Shown here: piece after piece, positions 1-3,688 of the stretch
How positions within the stretch are numbered: the first letter of the stretch is position 1
Layout of the letters: the number at the start of each line of letters is the position of its first letter
Source: CAZDYP01 sp964509505
GTDB lineage: Bacteria > Chloroflexota > Anaerolineae > JACRMK01
Reading direction: 5' to 3'
DNA length: 5,051 nt
Assembly: GCA_964509505.1 (NCBI GenBank)
Contig: CAZDYP010000255.1
Span: forward strand, 1 to 5,051
Program-made: the position numbers and the translations under genes
Notes under the pieces: generated by a model
The model's database searches: none
Told to the model about the DNA's origin: nothing
What the model saw: only the letters and a program-made list of their open reading frames with translations

Positions 1-55
1 TCGCGCATCCTAATACACCTCCTCCGATAATGACGACCTCTGCTGTTTGGTTCAT
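1..55 (-). CDS. FAD-dependent oxidoreductase, N-terminal fragment (cut by window edge)
   Basis: Only the first 18 codons are inside the window; the gene continues past the left edge. The peptide reads MNQTAEVVIIGGGVLGCA. It is a short beta strand followed by a Gly-rich loop (GGGVLG), the Rossmann-type motif that binds the ADP part of FAD at the extreme N-terminus of DAO/glycine-oxidase/sarcosine-oxidase-like flavoproteins. The start is well supported: a strong Shine-Dalgarno GGGAGG (complement of 61-66) lies 5 bases before the ATG. The substrate cannot be told from this fragment. The 'VVIIGGGVLGCA' form favours the DAO superfamily over pyridine nucleotide-disulfide reductases, but that is a weak call. 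The gene is transcribed leftward, away from everything else here. Confidence 0.8.
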   Translation of the reverse strand, partial: MNQTAEVVIIGGGVLGCA

Positions 56-60
56 GGTAA

Positions 61-66
61 CCTCCC
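61..66 (-). promoter_or_regulatory. Ribosome binding site of the flavoprotein gene
   Basis: On the minus strand this reads GGGAGG, five bases upstream of the ATG at 55-53. It is the strongest Shine-Dalgarno in the window and fixes the start. Confidence 0.75.
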
Positions 67-90
67 GTGAAATAAGTTTCTCGCAAAGAC

Positions 91-118
91 ATTGTAGAGG
101 TTTTGCGCGCCATGCAAA
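91..118 (-). promoter_or_regulatory. Candidate sigma70-type promoter for the flavoprotein gene
   Basis: On the minus strand a -10 box TACAAT (96-91, five of six matches) is preceded, after 16 bases, by TTTGCA (118-113, four of six). Transcription would start near 85 and give a leader of about 30 nt containing the GGGAGG ribosome binding site. The partial palindrome TGACATAAGTCA (120-131) abuts the -35 box and could be an operator. The call rests on consensus matching only. Confidence 0.4.
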
Positions 119-119
119 A

Positions 120-131
120 TGACATAAGTCA
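120..131. promoter_or_regulatory. Inverted repeat TGAC-ATAA-GTCA, possible operator
   Basis: Arms TGAC and GTCA flank a 4-base AT centre, directly upstream of the candidate -35 box of the leftward flavoprotein gene and about 30 bases from the -35 of the rightward promoter. The position suits a dimeric regulator, but four-base arms are expected often by chance. No regulator gene is visible here. Confidence 0.2.
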
Positions 132-162
132 CAGTGCCTGGCTTTACGGGCAGCGTTGAGTG

Positions 163-190
163 TTGGCCGCTCATGTTCGCATGTTATAAT
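163..190 (+). promoter_or_regulatory. Strong extended -10 promoter facing right, with no protein gene behind it
   Basis: The -10 hexamer TATAAT (185-190) is a perfect consensus match and carries the extended-10 TG at 182-183 (TGTTATAAT). The best -35 is TTGGCC (163-168) with a 16-base spacer. Predicted start is near 197. Rightward transcription from here meets no convincing coding frame before the hairpin at 337-369. The only rightward frame nearby (134-376) begins upstream of the predicted start, has no ribosome binding site and resembles no known family. This is what makes a noncoding transcript worth considering. Confidence 0.55.
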
Positions 191-196
191 CTTCGC

Positions 197-377
197 CATC
201 GCTTATGCGGGCACGCTTTCTCGTTGGTCATACATAACACCGCACTGAAATTGGCGCAAGAGTGGAGTGACACCGAATTTTGCCGAAGCAGCGGCGCTCG
301 CCCATCAGCTGAGCAGAGTGGTGCGGTGAGGTTAGCCCCGCGAGGTGACTTAGGTCGAAACCTCGTGGGTCTTTAGA
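197..377 (+). ncRNA. Candidate small structured RNA (unidentified)
   Basis: This is inferred from architecture, not from recognition of a family. A near-perfect promoter ends at 190. A 10-bp hairpin followed by TCTTT at 337-374 could end the transcript, giving about 180 nt. Inside, CACCGCAC (238-245) is perfectly complementary to GTGCGGTG (321-328). Outside that, GCGGG (207-211) can pair with CCCGC (337-341), which would compete with the terminator hairpin, as in an attenuator. A small GCCG/CGGC hairpin lies at 282-295. The size and long closed shape would suit a 6S-like RNA or an orphan leader. I checked by eye against SRP, tmRNA, RNase P, T-box and common riboswitch core motifs and saw no match. 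The short GCCGAAGC at 282-289 resembles part of the lysine riboswitch, but the rest does not. The next gene to the right is on the opposite strand, so a cis-acting riboswitch is unlikely. This stretch (56-372) otherwise holds no gene I can support. Confidence 0.3.
337..374 (+). terminator. Intrinsic-terminator-like hairpin between convergent transcripts
   Basis: The arms CCCGCGAGGT (337-346) and ACCTCGTGGG (360-369) form 10 pairs with one G-T wobble around a 13-base loop. On the plus strand the stem is followed by TCTTT (370-374), a short U-tract. On the minus strand it lies immediately after the stop codon of the 47-residue protein, but with no T-run after it there. It could therefore end the rightward transcript, and less efficiently the leftward birA/small-protein transcript. 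Confidence 0.5.
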
Positions 378-516
378 TAAGGCGCCCCGTCACAAAGAGG
401 ATGACCATGCCGCAAATGGTCACGCCGAAGAGCAAGATCAAAGCGAGGAAAAATCTCACACGATATGGAACGGCGTTGAGCCGATCCATCAAACTGTTGC
501 TTGCATAGTTGTCCAT
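373..516 (-). CDS. Small single-pass membrane protein, 47 residues, unknown function
   Basis: The protein begins MDNYASNSLMDRLNAVPYR. A short polar N-terminus with one Arg-rich turn is followed by one strongly hydrophobic helix (about residues 20-43, VRFFLALILLFGVTICGMVILFVTG as a type) and ends GRLI. I chose the ATG at 516-514 because an AGGAG Shine-Dalgarno (complement of 524-528) lies 7 bases before it. A longer frame from 567 would start upstream of the predicted transcription start and has no such site. The gene lies 54 bases downstream of birA on the same strand but has its own good promoter (546-574). No family is recognised. A small membrane regulator or an accessory subunit is possible, and so is a short protein kept only in close relatives. 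Confidence 0.55.
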   Translation of the reverse strand: MDNYASNSLMDRLNAVPYRVRFFLALILLFGVTICGMVILFVTGRLI

Positions 517-523
517 TATCTGT

Positions 524-528
524 CTCCT
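524..528 (-). promoter_or_regulatory. Ribosome binding site deciding the start of the 47-residue protein
   Basis: On the minus strand this reads AGGAG, 7 bases before ATG 516-514. It supports the short 47-residue form over the in-frame ATG at 567. Confidence 0.6.
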
Positions 529-545
529 GAGTGAAGATGGGGCAC

Positions 546-574
546 AGCATAACGTGAAGAAAAACAAAAGTCAA
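546..574 (-). promoter_or_regulatory. Promoter for the 47-residue membrane protein, overlapping the end of birA
   Basis: On the minus strand TTGACT (574-569, five of six) is followed after exactly 17 bases by TATGCT (551-546, four of six). Transcription would start near 539, giving a leader of about 22 nt that includes the AGGAG site. The -35 box overlaps the birA stop codon (573-571). This suggests the small gene is expressed on its own, in addition to any readthrough from birA. Confidence 0.5.
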
Positions 575-1308
575 ACACTCAGCGTCACGTCGCCTGCATG
601 GCAAAGCACACATTCACCATCAACACAGCGCACCACCAACGCGCCATCGGCTTGAACGGCTTCAGCGTAGCCGCTGATGACACGCTCGCCCATCCGCACT
701 TGCACGTGTTGCCCCAAGGTCTGGAGACGAGCTGCCCAACGAGTGTCGAATCGTTCGCCGCGCAACGCTGCGTCGTAAAACGCATCTGCTTGTTCAACAA
801 ACACACGCGCTAGCCGCATCACATCAACCTCGCGTCCTGTGGCGCGCTGCAACGAGGTCGCCGTCGTGAGTTCAGCAGGCAGCTCGGCGTTCATGTTGAC
901 GCCGACGCCGATGATCAAATAGTCGTCGCACGTTTCGGCAAGAATGCCTGCGACTTTGCGATTAGCCAGCAAGACATCGTTGGGCCACTTCAACGCCGCG
1001 GACAAGTTCGTGACGACGAGAATCGCATCGGTGAGCGCCAACGCCGTCAGCATCGTGTATTGCGACCACAGCGCCACTGGCAAAGTGGGCTGCAGTACAT
1101 ACGAGAGATAGAGATTGCCGCGCGGCGAGCGCCACGCGCGCCCCAACCGTCCGCGTCCCGCAGTTTGCGTTTGCGCGATAACCAATGCGCCGCGCCCACG
1201 CCCCTCGGCGATGAGTTGACGCGCGCGGCTTTGAGTCGAATCAGTAGATTCGTAGAAATAGATAGATGCGCCGATGTGGTGTGTATGCCAGTTGAGGGGC
1301 TGTGACAT
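571..1308 (-). CDS. birA: Biotin--[acetyl-CoA-carboxylase] ligase (monofunctional, no HTH domain)
   Basis: The enzyme activates biotin with ATP to biotinyl-5'-AMP and transfers it to the lysine of biotin carboxyl carrier proteins (acetyl-CoA carboxylase and related enzymes) in the cytoplasm. The 245 residues match the BirA catalytic and C-terminal domains. Visible motifs are STDSTQ near residues 21-26 (substrate-pocket Ser/Thr), the biotinyl-AMP loop GRGRLGRAW (51-59) followed by SPRGNLYLS, KWPNDV (107-112) with the expected lysine, GILAE (121-125) and GVGVNMN (134-140). Residues about 200-245 form the small SH3-like C-terminal domain. The protein starts directly in the catalytic domain, so it lacks the N-terminal winged helix of E. 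coli BirA. It should be a group I ligase that does not repress biotin genes. The ATG at 1308 has a weak AAGG 7 bases upstream. The gene is divergent from the mucin-like gene and is followed by the 47-residue gene. Confidence 0.95.
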   Translation of the reverse strand: MSQPLNWHTHHIGASIYFYESTDSTQSRARQLIAEGRGRGALVIAQTQTAGRGRLGRAWRSPRGNLYLSYVLQPTLPVALWSQYTMLTALALTDAILVVTNLSAALKWPNDVLLANRKVAGILAETCDDYLIIGVGVNMNAELPAELTTATSLQRATGREVDVMRLARVFVEQADAFYDAALRGERFDTRWAARLQTLGQHVQVRMGERVISGYAEAVQADGALVVRCVDGECVLCHAGDVTLSV

Positions 1309-1349
1309 ACGCTAACCTTAGGCGCGTTGCGCTAATTCGTCAAGCGCAC

Positions 1350-1378
1350 TTGTCATTTAATATCGAATCTGATACACT
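1350..1378 (+). promoter_or_regulatory. Promoter of the Thr-Pro-rich surface protein gene
   Basis: TTGTCA (1350-1355, five of six) is followed after exactly 17 bases by TACACT (1373-1378, four of six), with an extended-10 TG at 1370-1371. Transcription would start near 1385, leaving a leader of about 34 nt before the ATG at 1419. This also excludes translation from the upstream in-frame ATG at 1302. Confidence 0.55.
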
Positions 1379-1387
1379 TCGCCGCAA
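1359..1387 (-). promoter_or_regulatory. Possible birA promoter, overlapping the divergent one
   Basis: On the minus strand TTGCGG (1387-1382) is followed after 17 bases by GATATT (1364-1359, four of six). Transcription would start near 1352. An alternative is the TTGACG nearer to birA, with a poor -10 (TAAGGT). If the first choice is right, the birA and surface-protein promoters physically overlap and would compete for polymerase. Confidence 0.3.
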
Positions 1388-1418
1388 GCAAAATCCCATT
1401 TGCAGAGATAAAACCACT

Positions 1419-2150
1419 ATGAAACGCTCCATCTTGGCTCTCGGCGCATTCCTTATTGTGTTGGTCATTCCTATGCTCAATGGCTCGAGCACCTTGTGGT
1501 CTTCTGTTTCTGCGGCGCCACTGCAACAACCCCCCCCCACGAATACGCCAACCTTCACACCGCCTCCGCGTAATACGCCGACCAATACACCGATTGGCAC
1601 AAACACCTTCACCCCTACGCCTACTTCGACGTCGTCGCCGACCAATACCCCTATTCCGGGCGCGACGAATACATTCACACCAACGCCGACGCGAACGCCC
1701 ACCAACACGCCCACCAACACACCCACCAACACACCCGTCAATACCTCAACGCCGACGCCGACGCCGATCCCTGCGACCTTGACGGCTCAAGCGTCAGCCA
1801 CTAACGCTGCTGCGGCTACCGCGGCGGCTGCGGCTACTCAGACCGCTACTGCTGTCACGTCCACGCCCACCCCGCCACCCGTCATCACCGTCATCGTGAG
1901 CGGCACGCCCGTTGTGATGACCGTGACGGCTGCGCCGACGAATACGCCAGGACCGGGCACCCCATCAGCCACACCCGTGCCTGGTCAACCGACCGCCACG
2001 CGCATTCCAACCGCTACGCCGAGCGGGGGCGGCTTGCCGCGTGTTGGGCTTGACCTCGATTGGATTTGGGCGTTGGTAGCTGGGATGTCTGTTCTCTTGT
2101 TGATCATCGTACGCTATCTGCGGCGCTATATTCAACAGCATACAAAATAA
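1419..2150 (+). CDS. Mucin-like Thr/Pro-rich membrane-anchored surface protein
   Basis: The 243-residue protein has three parts. Residues 1-33 are a signal peptide: MKRS, a hydrophobic core ALGAFLIVLVIPML, and a VSA-A cleavage site near 32. Residues 34-205 are low-complexity Thr/Pro/Asn/Ala sequence with many TNTPT and TPTPT units, an Ala-rich block (about 123-147) and a short beta-prone stretch VITVIVSGTPVVMTVT (155-170). Residues 215-234 form one membrane helix followed by a basic tail (RYLRRYIQQHTK). The likely topology is type I: an extended, possibly O-glycosylated stalk outside, anchored in the membrane. No folded catalytic or binding domain is visible, so the function is unknown; spacer, cell-envelope shield or sheath component are possibilities. 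I start at ATG 1419 because the signal peptide begins there; the in-frame ATG at 1302 overlaps birA and precedes the promoter. The ribosome binding site is weak (GCAGAGA near 1402). The gene carries a C9 run and 12-base tandem repeats. TNTPTPT-type proteins are typical of Chloroflexota. Confidence 0.8.
   Translation: MKRSILALGAFLIVLVIPMLNGSSTLWSSVSAAPLQQPPPTNTPTFTPPPRNTPTNTPIGTNTFTPTPTSTSSPTNTPIPGATNTFTPTPTRTPTNTPTNTPTNTPVNTSTPTPTPIPATLTAQASATNAAAATAAAAATQTATAVTSTPTPPPVITVIVSGTPVVMTVTAAPTNTPGPGTPSATPVPGQPTATRIPTATPSGGGLPRVGLDLDWIWALVAGMSVLLLIIVRYLRRYIQQHTK
1530..1538 (+). repeat. C9 homopolymer inside the surface-protein gene
   Basis: Nine consecutive C bases encode Pro-Pro-Pro at residues 38-40, just after the signal peptide cleavage site. 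A one-base slip would put the whole stalk and the membrane anchor out of frame. The frame as given is intact through to the stop. Confidence 0.9.
1689..1736 (+). repeat. 12-base tandem repeat encoding Thr-Asn-Thr-Pro
   Basis: Three near-identical units of ACCAACACNCCC lie at 1701-1712, 1713-1724 and 1725-1736 (one differs by a single base), with a more diverged unit at 1689-1700. They encode successive TNTP repeats of the stalk. Near-identity at DNA level suggests recent expansion, so copy number may vary between strains. Confidence 0.8.
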
Positions 2151-2176
2151 ATTCACCACATAGCGGATGTGATTTT

Positions 2177-2203
2177 GAGGGCGGCAGCGACACTGCCGCC
2201 CTT
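2177..2203 (+). terminator. Strong GC-rich hairpin between the surface-protein gene and the HIT gene
   Basis: The arms AGGGCGGCAG (2178-2187) and CTGCCGCCCT (2193-2202) are perfectly complementary around a 5-base loop. The stem lies 27 bases after the stop of the surface-protein gene, where a terminator would sit. However, the sequence after it (TACTGCGTCT) has no real U-tract, and the stem ends only 10 bases before the HIT ATG. It may act as a weak terminator, an mRNA 3'-end protector, or a structure affecting HIT translation. Confidence 0.4.
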
Positions 2204-2212
2204 ACTGCGTCT

Positions 2213-2704
2213 ATGACCGAATATCTTTGGACGCCGTGGCGTTTGCAATACGTCGCCGGCGCTAAACACACAGGGTGTATTTTCTGCGCCGCAGTCGCGC
2301 AGCAGAATGACCGTGAGACGTTCATCGTGCATCGCGGACAACGCAGCTTTGTCATGCTGAACAAATATCCATACAACAACGGCCATCTCATGGTCGTGCC
2401 TTATGAACACACCGCAGAGTTAGCGGCGTTGAACGTAGAAACACACAGCGAGTTAATGGCGCTCATCGCGCAAAGTATTCAATGGCTCAAACTTTCAGCG
2501 CGTCCCGATGGCTTCAATGTTGGTTTGAACTTGGGCAAATCGGCTGGCGCAGGCATTATCGAGCATTTGCATTTTCACGTCGTGCCGCGTTGGACGGGCG
2601 ACACAAACTTCATGACCATCACCAGCGAGACGCGCGTCATTCCCGAATGGTTGGACGAGACGTGGGCGCGTTTGCGCGCGGTTATTAACCACGAGCAGCG
2701 TTAG
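2213..2704 (+). CDS. HIT-family nucleotide hydrolase/transferase (Ap4A phosphorylase-like)
   Basis: The 163-residue protein has the histidine-triad motif HLHFHVV (118-124); the middle His (about 120) would be the nucleophile that forms a nucleotidyl intermediate. Other family marks are the N-terminal LWTPWRLQYV (5-14), a zinc-type CIFC (22-25), and LNKYPYNNGHLMVVPYEH (49-66), which lines the nucleotide site. N-terminal WxPWR plus CxxC is typical of bacterial HIT proteins annotated as Ap4A phosphorylase/ATP adenylyltransferase-like. The probable substrates are dinucleoside polyphosphates or other AMP conjugates; the exact one cannot be read from sequence. It should be cytoplasmic. I start at ATG 2213, where WxPWR homology begins at residue 7. 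An upstream in-frame ATG at 2060 lies inside the previous gene. There is no visible Shine-Dalgarno before 2213, only the 3' arm of a hairpin. Confidence 0.9.
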   Translation: MTEYLWTPWRLQYVAGAKHTGCIFCAAVAQQNDRETFIVHRGQRSFVMLNKYPYNNGHLMVVPYEHTAELAALNVETHSELMALIAQSIQWLKLSARPDGFNVGLNLGKSAGAGIIEHLHFHVVPRWTGDTNFMTITSETRVIPEWLDETWARLRAVINHEQR

Positions 2705-2708
2705 CCAG

Positions 2709-2740
2709 ACTGGGCAGGTTTCCGAAAACTTGTCAGGGTT
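2709..2740. repeat. Degenerate palindromic intergenic repeat (CAGGTTT...AAACTTG)
   Basis: CAGGTTT (2715-2721) pairs with AAACTTG (2726-2732) around the loop CCGA, with one wobble, and weaker pairing extends outward on both sides. The layout resembles CCTGACAGGTTT-type palindromes that I recall being scattered between genes in Chloroflexota and some other bacteria, here decayed. It sits just after the HIT stop codon, so it could also work as a weak terminator, though it has no U-tract. Confidence 0.35.
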
Positions 2741-2763
2741 GACTATACGACAAATCCCACAGC

Positions 2764-2769
2764 AAGGGG
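2764..2769 (+). promoter_or_regulatory. Ribosome binding site of the six-helix membrane protein
   Basis: AAGGGG lies 7 bases before the ATG at 2777. It is the clearest Shine-Dalgarno among the rightward genes and fixes this start. Confidence 0.65.
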
Positions 2770-2776
2770 CGACACT

Positions 2777-3688
2777 ATGGACTTCGGCAAAATCTTCACG
2801 CAAGCCGCGCTACTCGTGTGGCGACAACGCGCCATGTGGCTCTTCGGTTTCTTCACTGTGTTGATAGGTTACGCGCTTGCTTTTCTGGTCAGTTTGAACA
2901 GCGTGTTGACCAGCACGACCAGCCGCGCCAGCGACGCGGGCATATTGGCATTGGCGCTGACGTGCGCGTTGTGCTTTGTGTCTATTGTCTGTTTCGTGTT
3001 GTATCTCGTTTCCGAGACGGCGCTGATTGGTATGGTCAATGAGATTGCAGCAAGCGGCGCAACGACCATGAGCCACGGCTGGCGCATCGGCGGCAGTTAC
3101 GCCCTGCGGAACTTTGGCATCTCATTCACGCTTGTCAGCAGCGTGTTAGTCGTGCTGCTGTTCGTGATTTGCGTTCCCATCTTCTTGCTAGTGAGTGTGG
3201 GCGGGCAAAGCCGCGACGCAGCCGCGGGTCTGTTCAGCGTGCTGCTGCTGCTGTATTTGGTTGGTATGTTCTGTGTGGCAGCTATCGTCGGCATGATTCT
3301 ACAACTCATCGTCATCCTCGCCTATCGCGCTTCTGTCTTGGAGAATCTTGGCGTCATCGCCTCGATTCATCGCGCGCTATATTTGATCCGTTCATATTTA
3401 GGGGCGGTCTTGCTGATTGGCTCCAGCTTGTTGAGCCTGCGCGCAGCATTCCTGGTCGTCATTTACATCATACAATTCATTGTAACCTTCGCCTTTATGC
3501 TGTTGATGTTAGGCAGCGGCCCCAACAGCGCCATCAGCAGCAGCAGCTCGTTAGCAGCGGTTTGCTTTGGGCTGTTCGTTTTGCTGCCCGTCGTCTGCGC
3601 GGACGGTCTGCTGAACATTTTCAATTCGGCGACGTGGACGTTGGCATATCGTGCATGGCGCGCGCAAGAGTTGCCAAGTTTATCGTAA
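2777..3688 (+). CDS. Polytopic membrane protein of unknown function, six predicted helices
   Basis: The 303-residue protein is mostly hydrophobic, with likely membrane segments near residues 21-42, 55-80, 113-140, 152-182, 207-245 (perhaps two) and 257-280. Between them are amphipathic cytoplasmic stretches, including GWRIGGSYALRNFG (101-114), YRASVLENLGVIASIHRAL (183-201) and TWTLAYRAWR (286-295). Pairs of helices joined by 'xAlxRGWxLxRxxlG' elements resemble the loose group of bacterial membrane proteins related to the membrane domain of glycerophosphodiester phosphodiesterases. That is a family-style resemblance, not a firm match, and no catalytic residues are seen. The start ATG 2777 has a good AAGGGG (2764-2769) 7 bases upstream. 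A serine run encoded by AGC repeats lies near residues 254-258. The stop TAA is followed at once by the ATG of the MFS gene, so both are likely made together in the membrane. Confidence 0.7.
   Translation: MDFGKIFTQAALLVWRQRAMWLFGFFTVLIGYALAFLVSLNSVLTSTTSRASDAGILALALTCALCFVSIVCFVLYLVSETALIGMVNEIAASGATTMSHGWRIGGSYALRNFGISFTLVSSVLVVLLFVICVPIFLLVSVGGQSRDAAAGLFSVLLLLYLVGMFCVAAIVGMILQLIVILAYRASVLENLGVIASIHRALYLIRSYLGAVLLIGSSLLSLRAAFLVVIYIIQFIVTFAFMLLMLGSGPNSAISSSSSLAAVCFGLFVLLPVVCADGLLNIFNSATWTLAYRAWRAQELPSLS

Noticed and set aside
282..289. GCCGAAGC resembling part of a lysine riboswitch
   Set aside because: The other conserved lysine-riboswitch segments are absent and no rightward lysine gene follows.
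350..370. AGGTCGAAACCT looked like a tRNA T-arm
   Set aside because: The loop and stem lengths do not fit a T-arm and no acceptor, D or anticodon arms can be placed; the bases belong to the 10-bp hairpin.
134..376. Rightward 80-codon frame in the intergenic region
   Set aside because: No ribosome binding site, starts upstream of the predicted transcription start, Cys/Arg-rich composition with no family resemblance, and it runs through the terminator hairpin. The RNA interpretation fits better.
1302..1418. 39-codon N-terminal extension of the surface-protein gene
   Set aside because: It overlaps the birA start and the predicted promoter, and it would bury the signal peptide 39 residues inside the protein.
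1340..1741. Leftward 133-codon frame with GVLVGV repeats
   Set aside because: It is the antisense image of the Thr-Pro repeat; its regularity comes from the repeated DNA, not from selection on this frame.
3533..3548. AGC trinucleotide run
   Set aside because: Short serine-coding run in frame within a loop of the membrane protein; ordinary low complexity.
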